Shown: positions 23,965-36,655, numbered from the stretch's first letter. The stretch is 64,000 nucleotides of DNA from Cryptomeria japonica (GCF_030272615.1 NC_081409.1:874130594-874194593); one strand, 5' to 3'. Notes: generated from the letters alone by a model not told the origin. Made by a program: numbers and translations.

Positions 23965-24013
23965 CGAATCAAGATTTACCTCAATTAGTTAATCTCTTTG
24001 TCAAGGAATTAAA

Positions 24014-24025
24014 GCTCTAATACCA
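24014..24025 (-). other. Primer-binding site of C2
   Basis: The minus strand reads TGGTATTAGAGC, one base from the canonical Met-type site, two bases after the LTR end. Confidence 0.85.
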
Positions 24026-24027
24026 AT

Positions 24028-24959
24028 TGTTAAATATCTGAGCAACTAACAGGGGGGTGAATCCGTTGACAACTTAAAGTTTTTCTTCAATTTTTTCACA
24101 CATCTAGAATAACCAACATAATTAATTAATTCAGAATTAACATGAAAGCACATACACAAAATAGATCACATAATGAACACCAAATGTGATGTGGAAAACC
24201 CAAGAAGGGAAAAACCACTAAGAATGTTAGTTCTCAATAAATAACACCGATTAAGGTGATTTTTATAAAGGGTGGCTCATTTCTAGAATGCTCACTGCAA
24301 GTGGGCTCACTACCCAGAAGAGGCTCACTACAAAAGTAAGAAGAAAAAGAGAAACCACCATTGTAACACAATATGCAATACCAGAACTACTTCTGGTGCC
24401 TTCTCAACAACAACACACTTCACATATCATCAATTAGATTTTTCCTTTTCAGTATTTCACATCTTCCATATCTCATACATTCAGATCATTCACTTTTTTA
24501 TACTGTCTTTAGGAAACATAATCTTCTAATTTGGCCAAGGCAATGATTTAAAATGGGTCAACACTAAATATTCAAGTGGTGGGAAGTAATGAGAACTATA
24601 TCTAATACCACAACACACATCAATGGTCAAATCAACATGTTACATCCATCACAAATTTCAGACCCAAAACATGACTCACACACTACATAATTGTTATTAC
24701 TCATTCTCGAATTATGGACCAAATCCCAACCCTAAATAGAACTACCCAACATAGAAAAAATAAGAATGGAATCAAGAAACTCATTAATACAATCGATCAA
24801 TACCATATCCAATAAACAGGAACATTCGAATCACTATCATCACAAATAATCAACACTAAATATCAATTGTAGCACACCTTTTGGATCACCAAAGATTCCT
24901 AGAAAACATCTTTCTTATCACCAAATCCAATATGTTGACATCAATGATAACCATCAACA
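24028..24959 (-). repeat. C2 5' LTR
   Basis: Inner end TGTTAAATATCTG on the plus strand, next to the primer site. The outer end is placed at ...CCATCAACA (24959), because the minus strand then starts TGTTGATGG followed by ATCATTGATGTCAAC, like the C1 LTR start. A G-run at 24052-24057 is the poly-C tract in minus orientation. The outer end is inferred, since no partner LTR is visible. Confidence 0.7.
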
Positions 24960-25306
24960 TCACATTTGTAACACAAACAACCTTCCTTGGATCCATTTAT
25001 CTTTATATTTGTATCAAATGTTAAAGGACCGATCTTTTCACACAATATCAAATGTTTTCCAACAAAAAATCATTTAACCTTTGTTTCACTTTATTAGTAT
25101 TTTCTTCACATCATGAGCCATACTGGTCAGTTCAAGGAATTGTGAAATCATTCATATGACTCACCTCATCATATTTTCTTTGTATTATCAACAATTAAGT
25201 GAGTTCGACAACTTTTGAACTCTTTGACTTCCCCCTACTTGACAATTTCCTTGCATGCCTTTGTCATGTAAATTATTTTACAAATTTTTGAAGCACTTTA
25301 AATATT

Positions 25307-25328
25307 TAAGAGGTTTTTGAACCTCTTA
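25307..25328. repeat. Perfect 9-bp inverted repeat
   Basis: TAAGAGGTT and AACCTCTTA around a 4-base spacer. Parts of the same phrase recur near 25590-25730. Confidence 0.7.
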
Positions 25329-25472
25329 TATCTATGATGCTTTCTCCTCCTCATCTTATATACCTTTCTTTGTAACATTAAAAAAATTTCTTAGACTTGA
25401 ACTATGTTAGAGGTCCTAGGGTTTCTTGAACATCCGATATGTTTTCCACATGACTTGATCTTTTTATTATTC

Positions 25473-25728
25473 TCCATTCCCTCTTTTATGTTGACAAGTT
25501 CAAAAAAAATGAACTTATTGACCTCTCCCTTAGCCAATTTTATTCTTTCCTCTTGCTTTTCCTTTAGATAATCTTTGAACCTTGTCAATCTTTTAAGAGG
25601 TCCATTCCCTCTTTTATGTTGACAAGTTCAAAAAAAATGAACTTATTGACCTCTCCCTTAGCCAATTTTATTCTTTCCTCTTGTTTTTCCTTTAGATAAT
25701 CTTTGAACCTTGTCAATCTTTTAAGAGG
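25473..25728. repeat. 128-bp tandem duplication
   Basis: 25473-25600 and 25601-25728 are the same sequence with one visible difference (CTTGCTTTTCC versus CTTGTTTTTCC). The near-identity indicates a recent local duplication compared with the decayed surroundings. Confidence 0.9.
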
Positions 25729-27933
25729 TTCTTGAATCTCAACTAATTATAACATACTCTTTTATCTCATTCTTTCTTGTTCATTTCATTTAATGAGTCA
25801 GTGAGTCCATGAACCTTAGAACTTTCTAGCCTTCCTTCATTTTTTCCCTAAGCCTCCTATCAAAGCTTTCCCCACACCTTAAGCTTGTGATAGGTTCCAA
25901 TAATTCCAAAGCCTTTGAAATCTTCATCCTTACATTAATATTTTTTCTTGTTCAAATTTTTAGTGCTTCGATAGCCCTTCAAAGTACATCAGTGAATCAA
26001 TGGGTGACAATACATTAGTGAATCATCACTCTCTTTCTTATGTCAAAGCTTTTTCAACCCACTAAACTTGGGTGGAGGTTTAAGTTGTTCCTTATGTCAA
26101 AAAAATTTCAACCCATTGAGCCTCCAAAATTTCCAACCTCTTTGTAAATAAACAATACAAAGAAACTAAGGAAAACATTCCCAAAATCTGACAAGGGACA
26201 ACTAATTAACTTATCTCAAATCAGTTATTAAGATAAATTGAGACAATGTCATAGTAGAAGCTAAGCACACCTAATCAATACGACTCATTTTGAGACCTAT
26301 AAAGCTAAGTTTGAAGACATTAAACACAATCACAAATCTCAAAATACAATCGATCACAATTTTATTTTTAAATAATCTTACAACTAAATACATACATAAT
26401 ACTTAATAATCCAAAACTCTTCTCTTATTGTCAACTGTGTAATTAATTGGAAAACTTTTCCCTTCCATACAACTACAAGGAAACATCTTTCCCCTTTAAT
26501 AAGCATGTGGAGCTCTCAAATAACCTCAATATTAAGACCTGCTTATCCTATTCTAGAAACTTAACAAATTATATCTTAATTGATGTGGCCTTTTGGTGCT
26601 TGATGCGAGATAGGGCTCAACATATCCTTTTCCTAAGATTGCGGCTATATTCATAAGATCTGCAAATGGATTTTCTGTCACCATTCACATAAGTTGGAGA
26701 AGCACGTACCATAAGTCATACACATGCAACTGACATCACATTTTCCATTGGACAATATTCAATCCATAGTGGGAAGTAGCTTAATTCCACTCTTGATTTA
26801 GATTTGTATGATGACGTTCAAAGCATGGAAAGACTGTATTCAATATTCCACTCAAAGTGCGAGTCTACCAGCTGGGCATTACAATCAACACAGTGCAGCA
26901 TGCTTCAAACTCAATTTTTTCAATCCGGGCTCTCCGTAAACAATGATAATGTCCTTTTGGCAGCACTTTTTTAAACAGAAATCAATATTTCAACGAATTA
27001 TAATGATGATGTTGCTGAAACAGGATGTCTTGTTCCTCACATAAAAAAAGGTAAAGCAAACTCCCAGAGTATTCTAAGGAATTAAAAACAGTGTACAAGA
27101 AAACAATCATTTGATTCACCATAGCTATTGGCTCAAATGATTTTACACATAGCACAACCTCTTTATAAATTGGTAATTTTGTTTTGTCACCAGTCATATC
27201 CCAGCGCAGTATAACATTTCTGATATATTTGCAATGTTGAAATTTGGATATCCATGACAATTCTACTTTTGTATTTGTGAAGTTTGCATATTTATATGCA
27301 TTGTAGTTTATTAATGATGGAATTTGCATACAAATATTCAATCATATTTTGGGAGGATGATTCGATATAATTATACCAGTGATACAAAATGGATTATATA
27401 TATAAAAAAAATGAGTTGCAATAAAAGCTTAAAGGAAAACATTCCAAAACAACAATAATATAATTGCCATATTTTGCAAGGTATGCACATTCTCCAATCT
27501 TTCATCTTTTTAATTTATATAAATTCTTTCTCATTTGACTTTGTTTGGTTTGACTCATTATACTTTATTTGAAAAGAGAGAGAATGGGGTTAAATAAAGT
27601 AAAGGTGGTCATTCTAAACATAAGAATAAAGTACATAAAGTAGATTGTAGGAGTATACAAAATTTAAAAATAGCCATAAAAATTAAGTTAACAATGTATA
27701 GTATACTCAAAATTAATATGTTGAAAGTTAAGACCAACTTATACAACTCTTATAGAGCTAGCTCATCACGAGCTAAAGATTGTAAAGGAAGAATGTCTTT
27801 GTATATCATCTGTAATAATGCCTAGTAAAGTAACTCAATAGTTTGTTGCATGCAATAGAGTGATGGAGATTCTAGAAGGAGAAGCAACACTCTATATTCA
27901 AAGCAACATTCATTGCATCATAATAATTAGTAT

Positions 27934-28508
27934 TGTTGAACACCATGGGACTGAGAGGGGGGCGGGGGTGAATCAATCGAGACCTTAAACAAAATTATCT
28001 TTAAGCCCTTAAACTTCAAACCACAAATATCTTATCTCTATAATAATGAAACATGAAACCACAAAACACAATACACAAGAGAACACTGGATTTACATGGA
28101 AAGCCCTAAGCAAAGAAAAACGTGGTGAGAATCACACTCACAATTGTAAAGTGGAAAATTGGATCCTAGTGACTCCCCACCTAGGAGAGAGAAAGGAAGC
28201 CACTAAGATGATTTTCACTTGGAAAGGAACTTTACATTCAAAAGATGGGTTGAATCTACTAGATCCAAATCCGAGGGAAGCAAGGATATGAGTTCTGTGT
28301 GGATTGCAAGTGGTTGAAGTGTGATTTACCCTCTTTTGTAAATGAGAAAGTTGACTTGTTGACTATATGAAAAAGAGAGATGAAATGAGCGAAATGAGGA
28401 GCACCAGTTCGGGATCGTGTTGTAACTTCGGATTTGAGCTAATTAGACTGATGTGGATCTGCCTTGCAAATTTGGATAAAAGTCATCAGGACTGTGGTGG
28501 GAATGTAC
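27934..28508 (-). repeat. Copia-type LTR fragment, cut by B2
   Basis: Starts TGTTGAACACC, followed by a G-rich run and GGTGAATC, the mirror of the GATTCACCCCC signature at the 3' ends of the Copia LTRs here. A block GGAAAGCCCTAAG resembles GGAAAACCCAAG of the C2 LTR. No primer site precedes it, so it may be a solo or truncated LTR. It is interrupted by B2; the remainder should continue after 41952, but I could not find its end. Confidence 0.5.
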
Positions 28509-29401
28509 TATTGGCAATTGGCATTCTATTGGTTGATTTCACTATGTTGTCATTGATGGCAACATGGCATTGTGTTTCGACTTCATGTTTTGGTTTTATG
28601 GTGTACCGACTAGCATTTCACAGATACTACACCGGCATTGACACCGGCACCGGCGGGACAGAAGGATTTCTTTAGTCACCAGCAATGAAGGCTGACATAT
28701 CTTGGACCTGGCATCAACAATTGATTTTAATGTTTATGCATTTATGTTATCTCGCCGAAATGTAATTTGATATTGAATATATCTTTGTAAGTCGACATAA
28801 GGCATGAAAATTTGTATACGGTATATAGGACAGTTTGTAATAGGGTATATTATGGATCATGGATATGCAAATGTAATATGATGTAATTCAGAGAGATTAT
28901 ATGAGAAAATTATTGTAAGGGTTATTTCAGTAAAGGGTTTAAGGATTTAGACTGGAATAGACAGAGCTTAAACCAGAACTGTATTTTGGCATAGAAGATG
29001 CTATCTTAGCAGTTCTTACTTCTCTGGATTGTAGTCTGGAATTTTATGTAGTCAGTGAGGCTCCTATTGTGATTGAGCAGTGTGCTCTAGGCTGTAAGTC
29101 TTCCTGCAAGTGCAGGCCTCTCATATTTTGTAATATCTCTTCATATGGCCAGTGGATTGATATTGTGGGTCACAAATCCCACCGGGGGTTTTCCTCTTTG
29201 AGGTTTTCCACATATAAATTTGTGTTTTATGATTCCCATTTATGTGATTGGCTTATTAGTTGATTTACTTCTTTCAATTTTGTATGTACCGATATACCAG
29301 TTGGTGTATGCATGTTTTAATAAGGGTAAAATTTATTATTCCAATATAACACTGATTCACCCCCCCCCCCCCCCCTCTCTCAGTGTTATTGGTTTCCAAC
29401 A
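28509..29401 (+). repeat. B2 5' LTR
   Basis: 893 bp. The first two bases are TA instead of TG, placed by alignment with the 3' LTR and by the TGTAC duplication. It ends GGTTTCCAACA after GATTCAC and a run of about 17 C. Confidence 0.85.
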
Positions 29402-29403
29402 AT

Positions 29404-29415
29404 TGGTATCAGAGC
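29404..29415 (+). other. Primer-binding site of B2
   Basis: TGGTATCAGAGC, intact, two bases after the LTR. Confidence 0.9.
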
Positions 29416-29475
29416 CTTGTACCTTAGAGGAAGTTTAACACCTTGAGGAAGATCCTGAAACCGGAATCCTTGAAT

Positions 29476-30591
29476 ATGGCTTTGGAGAAGCAACTTGAGA
29501 TGGCACCTTAATATTATGATGCTAAAAGGTTGAAGAACTTAAAGCTACAAGATTAATTGAATTCTACTAAGGAATTCATTCTTGTCCCACAAGAGATGTT
29601 ATCATCTGTTCAAGCTAGGAGGAAGGAACTTTTGCAAAATCAGGATGATGAAGAGAAAGATGCACTTAAGGAACAATGTTAGAAATTGAGTTAGGAGAAC
29701 ATGGTTATAAAGAATGAAATCCAAGTTATAACTCCGAGGATGTCTAAGGAGATTGAGGACATAAAGAAGAATGAAGAAAATATTGTTGTCTCCCTGAAGA
29801 ACAAATTTGAAGAATGTGGTAGGTTGGTTCATGAAAATGATATGTTGAGAACTGATTTGCTACAATCTCAGAGTAATGAACAAGAGCTTGAGAGACAAAT
29901 GATACTATTGAGAGAAGATTTAACGAATGCAAGTGAGTATAAAGAAAAATTCAAGATCATCTCAGCACAACTTAATGAGTTATTGGAAAGACAAAGGCAA
30001 ATTTGACATTCCAGTGGACTTGGATTTGAGAAGGGACATAGTTTCGATACTGCTAATGAACATCAAAACCATAAGGCACCGGTAAGACAATTTAATGCTT
30101 ATAAATTCAATGGTAGATGTTTTATTTGTAATAGATTTGGTCACATGGCTAGGCAATGTAGAAACAGAGCAAATCAGAACCCTGATTATGCTCCTGATAA
30201 ATGTTCTAAATGCAATAAGTTTGGTCATAAGACAGAAGATTGCAGAATGAATGTTAAATGATATACTTGTGGAAAATTTGGACATATGGCTAATCAGTGC
30301 AGGTCAAGCAATTTCACTACTTTTAGCAAAGCAATTCAAAGGAACAATGTTACATGTTATGCATGTAATGAGGTTGGACATATTGCTAAGTTCTGTAAAA
30401 GTAGAAATCCACCAGTTAGTAATAGAGGATCAAATGAGAAAGGAAAAGAGAAGGTTAGTGAAATCCGACAAGAACATACTCAGAGATGGGTGAGGAAGAC
30501 TGAAGAACAATCATTAGATGGGAATGTCCCGGTTACTTATCTGATAGAAGAGGCTACTCCTGCACCGATAGGGAGCTCATCCGGTAACTAA
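29476..30591 (+). pseudogene. B2 gag-like protein: coiled coil plus four zinc knuckles (broken)
   Basis: Homologue of the B1 protein, from ATG 29476 to TAA 30591, with several in-frame stops in the coiled-coil part and one just before the knuckles. Knuckles: CFICNRFGHMARQC, CSKCNKFGHKTEDC, a third whose first Cys has become a stop (YTCGKFGHMANQC) and CYACNEVGHIAKFC with all ligands. It shows that the ancestor had four complete knuckles. Confidence 0.75.
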
Positions 30592-30971
30592 GGCAGATGC
30601 CTTAGGGGTAGGAAAAATTCATGAAGATGTTGCATATGCCCCAAGAAGAGGCTCTAGAAAATGTTCCAAATATTGGAGAGGATTATCCAGCATGGATATG
30701 TTCTGAGCGAGATCTTGTATCTTTCACCGGAAGTCATTTATGTCAATGGAAGATTAGGGTTTTTCTTGAAGGTTAAAAGGTTGAATACACTTCATTATTA
30801 ATCACCTTGCATTCAGAGCAATTTCATAGCGATTTAGGGCGACTAAGTCTGATCAAAGGCAATTCAAAAGCAATCAGATTTCTTCTTGAGCAATTTCACC
30901 AACGTCTAGAAAAATTTGTTGGAGGTTTTCACTAAGAGCAATCAAAAGGTTTATATCTTTAAACATAGAAG

Positions 30972-31421
30972 CAGGATCATCATCTATTCATGTTTTTGTT
31001 GCAAACCTGACTGTAGTAGAGGTCAAGGACTGCTGCAAGCCAATTTTCAAGCGGTATCCGCATCTAGCTACCCTAGAAGATTTGATTGGAGCATTTTCTC
31101 GCATTCTGGAGGGAGTTGTCTATGTAGAGAATGTTAGGGCATATATTCACTGCCATATTGAGGACTTGGGAACTTCAGAAATTAAGGACATGTATATGAG
31201 TGAGCTGATGGGAGAATCTGGAAAGATCAAACCGACATACAAACATATTAAAGACGTAGGGGTTACAGACATTCTGGATATTCTAGAGTTTGAGGATGAG
31301 ATAATCAGATATGTCTTGAGAAGGGTAAATGAGAAAATTATATGGTTGAATAGACCTTACAAAATCACCAAGGAAGCCATCTGAGAAATCACTGGTTTAC
31401 CATCAGTTAGGCAACATCCAA
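30972..31421 (+). pseudogene. B2 ORF2, N-terminal part
   Basis: The open part 31082-31384 aligns with the B1 ORF2 start (GAFSRILEGVVYVENVRAYI; IEDLG; YKITKEAI.EITGLP). The initiation codon seen in B1 is not conserved. A TGA at 31381 interrupts the ITKEAI motif. The frame is cut at 31426 by C1 and resumes at 38079. Confidence 0.65.
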
Positions 31422-31426
31422 ACAAG

Positions 31427-32484
31427 TGTTGGTATTTTGGTATGGTTTGGTCATTGATGTCAACACCTACTGAATACACCTACTTTGGAGATCCAGCAAC
31501 ATTCACCGCCAAATAGTAAACTGTGCAACAGTTACTGGTACATGGTTCACTGACAGGATATATTGTTCATCGGTACCTAGAATGATATGGAAGACACTTG
31601 GTAATGTCAAAGACATCGTGTGGACACTTTATTTTGAAGAAATAATCATTGGTATATTCATATTTGCATATTTGCTTTCACTAGCAAATAGGTCCAGGTT
31701 ATCTAGGGTTACACTGGAAGGTTTATCTTTTTCAGATCAACATGGCACACTATGGAGATGATTTATTATTGTTGTAAATGCATTAAGCCGACATGTTCAA
31801 TCGGTTATTGCATCAGATATTATATTATTTGTAAAATGTTTTTATTGTAATATCTTGTAGAGCTAACCTACTAAAATTGGTCTTAGGGTATGGTATAAAG
31901 GTAAGATCTTATTTGTAAGATCAAGTGTGGAATGCGAAAAAGAATTATGTGAAGGTATATGTGAGATAAAGCAAAGGTATACACGAAGACATCATTTGAA
32001 GGTAAAGTTAGGTTTTTGTAGAAGCATATTAGCATTACACCAGTACTGAATCCAACATATGAAGATGTTATTTTGTGCAGTACATTCTTATTGGATTTAA
32101 CCATCCAATTGTAGTCAGTGTGACTCCCATTTGTGATTGAGCAGTGAGCTCTAGGCTGTTGGCCTTTCTGCATGTGCAGACCCCTTTTTGTACACTTACT
32201 ATCTGCAGTAGTATCATCTGATTGTGGGTAAGGTTTCCCACCATTATTTTTCTCCTTACAGGGTTTCCAAGTACAAATATTGGTGTCATGTGTTGTGGAT
32301 GACTTTGTGTTTATATTTCATGCATTAATCCTTACCGGTATAGCAATTTACTGTTAACACTGTCTACCGGCATACTTAACTGGTTTACTGGTATTAAGCA
32401 TTAAGTTGGTTAATAATTTTTTGGTTTGAATTTATTAGACAACTGATTCACCCCCCCCCTCTCAATTGTCTCCAGGACCTAACA
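31427..32484 (+). repeat. C1 5' LTR
   Basis: 1,058 bp, TGTTGGTATTTTGG to GACCTAACA, with a C-run near the end. In the first 420 bp I count about two dozen differences from the 3' LTR, mostly transitions. Confidence 0.95.
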
Positions 32485-32486
32485 AT

Positions 32487-32498
32487 TGGTATTAGAGC
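32487..32498 (+). other. Primer-binding site of C1
   Basis: TGGTATTAGAGC, with one C-to-T change from the canonical Met-type site. Confidence 0.88.
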
Positions 32499-32540
32499 TT
32501 AGTCCTCTTTTGCAGAAGTTTAACAACTTGAGGAGATCCA

Positions 32541-33622
32541 ATGTCTACTAATTATTTGAGAAAGGACAGTCCTAAACTTGATGGAACCAACTATGGGATA
32601 TGGAAGATCAAAATGGAGACACATCTGAATTGCATCGGTAAAGAAGTTTGGGAAGTTACTAAGAATGGTTATACTACTGTTGTAGCTGGTCAGACTGCTC
32701 CAACTACCTTAGCCAAAGATGAAGAGAATGATTGCAAAGCAAGAGAAGCACTTTTGAGTGCATTATCAAATCAACAATTCATGGGATTATCAGATAGGTC
32801 TACTGCTAAAGCTATTTGGGATCATTTAGAAACACTGAATGAAGGAGAGTCCATAGTCAAAATTGTAAAACTTGAAAGCTTCTGAGTCAGGTATGAACAT
32901 CTGAAAATGGAAGAAGATGAAAGGATTTCTGCTTTTATGGAAAGAGTAGATGAAATTGTTTTGGGTATTAAATGTTGTGGAGGAACTTTGAGTGAAGATG
33001 AAATTGTTTCAAAATATTAAGAGGTTTTCCACCAGCATATAAAATGAAAGTTACTACTATAAATGAATTGAGAACAATGCCTAATACATCAGTAACTACG
33101 GATACATTGATTGGAAAACTTTCAGCTTTTGAAATTGAGGAATTTGGTCCTGTTGCTACTATAAAAACTGATTTGGCCTTTAAAACATCAACATCATCTG
33201 CTCCATCATCTGACAAATCAAATTGGAGAGCCTTTTATGCAAGATAACTTGAAGAAACCAGAAAGGAGAATGAGGAGCTTGAAGAACTTGAAGCACTATT
33301 TGCAAGGAAAATGCCAAAAGGTCCAATTGGAAGTAAGTATGAAGGCAAAGAACCCTTTAAATGTTTTAACTGCAATAAGATTGGTCATATGGTTTCAAGA
33401 TACCCTGATAGACATGCTAGACTAAGAGAAAAAGCTAGAATAACATACAAGCCTAATCCTGAATATGAGAGATACAGATTTAAGAAGAACAAAGATAAAT
33501 CTTGTTACATTGTTGATGAAGGTGTGACTGATGATTCTGATGATGATCCAATAGACAATGGATGGGTTTTTGTTGCTATAACAGAAGATCAACTGGCACC
33601 TATTGCTCAACCGGTAGAATAA
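32541..33622 (+). pseudogene. C1 gag (UBN2 type, broken)
   Basis: ATG 32541 opens with the typical Copia gag start (KLDGTNYGIWKIKMETHL). UBN2-type core follows. TGA at 32883, a one-base shift near 33017, TAA at 33245 and TAA at 33620 break it. The zinc knuckle CFNCNKIGHMVSRY has Tyr in place of the last Cys (G-to-A), so RNA binding would be lost. Capsid and nucleocapsid role. Confidence 0.88.
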
Positions 33623-33913
33623 GCCCTAGCAGCTAAAGTTGAATCAAAGGATGAATGCATTATTGACTCGGGATGCTCACATCATATGACTGGAGACAAA
33701 GGTAAATTCTTGAACTTTCAAGATTACAATGGAGGTTTAGTAAGATTTGGAGATGACAAAGCCTATTCAATCACAGGTAAGGGTTCAATATCTCTTGATG
33801 GTGAACATAACATTGACAATGTCTACTATGTTGAAGGATTAAAGCATAATCTTTTAAGTGTTGGTCAATTAGTTGAGAAAGGTTTTCAGTTACAATTTAA
33901 AAATGAAAAATGA
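33623..33913 (+). pseudogene. C1 protease
   Basis: Active site CIIDSGCSHHMTGDKGKF with Asp-Ser-Gly intact, then NIDNVYYVEGLKHNLLSVGQ. A TGA at 33911 closes the segment. It would release gag, protease, integrase and RT from the polyprotein. Confidence 0.88.
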
Positions 33914-33919
33914 AAAATC

Positions 33920-34849
33920 ATGAATAGAACTAGTTTGGAAATTGCAACCAGTAATCAGACTAGAGGTAATATCTTTCATTTGAATAACAGTGAAACGACA
34001 TGCTTAATTGCACATATAGATGAAAGTTGGTTATGGCACAAGAGACTATGTCATGTAAATTTTGATTGCATGGTAAAAATCAGTACTTCTAAGGCAGCTA
34101 GAGATCTACCTAAAATTGTGAAACCTCAGAATACAATTTGTAAGGAATGTCAATTTGGAAAAGAAGTTAGAGCTAGTTTCAAAAGTATTCCAGAAAAATC
34201 CAATAATGCTCTTGATTTAATTCACACTGATTTATGTGGTCCAACTAGAACTAAAAGCTTACAAGGTGATAGATATTTTATGCTAATTATTGATGATTAT
34301 TCTAGAATGTGTTGGGTTACTTTTCTCAAAGAAAAATCAGAAGCACTTGGGAAGTTCAAACTATTCAAAGCAATGGTTGAAAATGAAACCGGTAAGAAAA
34401 TCCAATGTTTAAGATCAGATCAAGGAGGAGAATTCATATCTAAGGACTTTAATATATTCTGTGAAGTGAATGGAATCAAAAGATAGTTATTAGCACCTCG
34501 GACACCACAACAAAATGGAGTTGTTGAAAGGAAAAACAGAACTATCTTGGATGCAGTAAGAAGTATGTTATCAGAAGCAAATCTACCACATGTGTACTGG
34601 AGAGAGGCAGTAAGCACTGCTGTCTATACATTCAACAAAGTTCACATCAAAGGTGAAACCGGTAAGACCCCTCATGAACTATGGTTTGGTAATATTCCTA
34701 CTCTTAAGTATTTCAAAATTTTTGGAAGCAAATGTTATATTAGAAGAGATGAGTATATTGGCAAATTTGATCCTAGAAGTGATGAAGGAATATTTCTTGG
34801 TTATTCATCTAAGAGCAAGGCATATAGATGTTTTAATAAAAGATTGTAG
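33920..34849 (+). pseudogene. C1 integrase
   Basis: Zinc-binding HHCC part (LWHKRLCHVNF, CKECQFGK), then the catalytic core with all three acidic residues present: LIHTDLCGP, RSDQGGEF and NGVVERKN. TAG stops fall at 34484 (just before the APRTPQQNG motif) and at 34847. The downstream GYSSKSKAYRCFN is the usual core end. Apart from the stops this is a well-preserved Copia integrase. Confidence 0.92.
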
Positions 34850-36157
34850 AAAATTGTTGAGAGTACAAATGTAAAGATTGATGAGCAATTCAGAGGAACT
34901 TCAAGGTATATAGACTTTGAACCGGAAACAAAAGTTGTGACAAATGAACCTACACCAAATCCACCGGTACAGAATGAAGATCTAGTTACCCCGGTATCAT
35001 CAGAGGATTCCACAGTATTTGAAGAACAACAACAAACTAAGACACCCCGGTATGTAAGACTGAATCATTCTGAAGATCAGATAATTGGAAACAAATTTAA
35101 AGGAGTTATGACAAGAAGAAGATTGGCAAATGAAGAGATATGTCTTATTTCTCAAATTGAACCATCATCTATCAATGAGGCATGTGAAGATAAATTTTGG
35201 ATTAAAGCTATGGAAGAAGAATTAGGACAAATTGAGAAGAATAATACTTGGACATTAGTTCCTCGGCCTAAAGATAAAAATGTAATTGGAACCAAATGGG
35301 TATTTAGAAACAAACTTAATGAAGATGGAAAGGTTGTTAGAAATAAAGAAAGACTAGTGTGTAAGGGATATTCTCAGAAAGAAAGAGTTGATTACAATGA
35401 AACCTTTGCACTGGTAGCCAGAATTGAGGCAGTTAGATTATTCTTGGCTTTTGTAGCTCACAAGGATTACAAAGTTTATCAAATGGATATTAAATGTGCA
35501 TTTTTTAATGGAGATCTTGAAGAGGAAGTTTATATTGAACAACCTGATGGATTTTCTTTGACAAATGACAATGATATGGTTTGCAGGTTAAGAAAAGCTC
35601 TGTATGGATTGAAACAAGCCCCAAGAGTTTGGTATGCAATATTGGATAAGTATCTTTTAAAGATTGGTTTTACTAAAGGAAATGCAGATAGCAATTTATA
35701 TTACAAAGTAACTAATGATGACATCTTGATTATTGAAGTATTTGTTGATGATATAGTCTTTGGAGGAGAAGATGGATTATGTAAAGAATTTTCTCTTGAA
35801 ATATAGCAAGAATTTGAAATGTCTATGATTGGAGAAATAAAATTCTTTTTAGGATTGCAGATTTCACAGACTGATGAAGGTATATTTTTTAGTCAATCTA
35901 AGTACTTGAAAGAACTACTAAAGAAATTTGGGATGGAGAACTCTAAACCGGTAAGCATACCTATGACTACAAATGACAAATTATCTCAAAGGGATGAATC
36001 TACACCTGTTAATCCAACTAGATACAAATCTATGATAGGAGGTTTACTGTATTTGACACAAACCAGGCCTGATATTATGAATGCAGTAGGTATTGTTTCT
36101 AGATTTCAGAGTAATCCTAGGGAAAATCATGAATCAGTAGTGAAAAGGATTTTCTGA
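34850..36157 (+). pseudogene. C1 reverse transcriptase
   Basis: Motifs in order: [63 protein letters not shown] (catalytic pair intact) and the thumb region GEIKFFLGLQI. Stops at 35804 and 36155 are at Gln/Arg-type positions. It would make cDNA from C1 RNA and possibly from family B RNA. Confidence 0.93.
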
Positions 36158-36655
36158 TACTTGCAAGGCACAACAAATCCTAGATTATGGTATCCTAAAG
36201 ATGAAAATTTTGATCTATGTGCATACACAGATGCAAATTAGGTAGGAGATGTGGATGATAGAAAAAGCACCACTAGAGGAGCATTTTTTTTTGGAAAGAG
36301 ATTAGTTTCTTAGTTGAGTAAGAAATAGAGTTATACATCTTTATCAACAGTAAAATCAGAATATGTTGCAGCAGCAACAAACTGTACACAAGTACTTTGG
36401 CTTAAGCAAATGTTGAAAGACATAAAGGTAAAATGCAAGGAACCTATTACTATATACTGTGATAACACTGCAGCAATTGATATATCTAAAAATCTAGTAT
36501 TACATTCTAAAACAAAACATGTAAAAGAGATAAAACTTGTTTATGTGAATACTAAAGAACAGCTTGCAGATATTTTCACAAAACCTTTGCCTAAGGAGAC
36601 TTTTGAGTATCTCAGAGATCAGATTGGAGTCATACCACCATCGGTAGATACTTAG
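36158..36655 (+). pseudogene. C1 RNase H
   Basis: The final part 36410-36655 is open and carries ITIYCDNTAAIDISKN and HSKTKHVKEIKL, the Copia RNase H signature, ending EQLADIFTKPLP. The part upstream has three TAG codons within about 100 bases, two of them at Trp-type positions (G-to-A). Confidence 0.88.

Larger units (their letters stand above)
21541..24959 (-). mobile_element. C2: Ty1/Copia element, 5' half
   Basis: Minus-strand order: LTR (24028-24959), primer site, gag, protease, integrase. The sequence stops inside the integrase region where G1 is inserted, so RT, RNase H and the 3' LTR should lie beyond the left window edge. Stops break all the frames. Confidence 0.88.
24960..27933. 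other. Unassigned AT-rich sequence
   Basis: No recognisable gene or element domain. Open frames are short (for example 26982-27341 minus, 119 codons) and have no motif I know. Contains the 128-bp tandem duplication at 25473-25728 and a 9-bp perfect inverted repeat at 25307-25328. It may be older host or element DNA. Confidence 0.5.

Noticed and set aside
26982-27341. 119-codon minus-strand frame as a host gene
   Set aside because: Single isolated frame in AT-rich DNA, no recognised domain, and no clear splice sites or promoter.
24960-27933. Ordinary host gene between elements
   Set aside because: No exon-length frame with a known domain, no codon-bias change and no clear regulatory signal.
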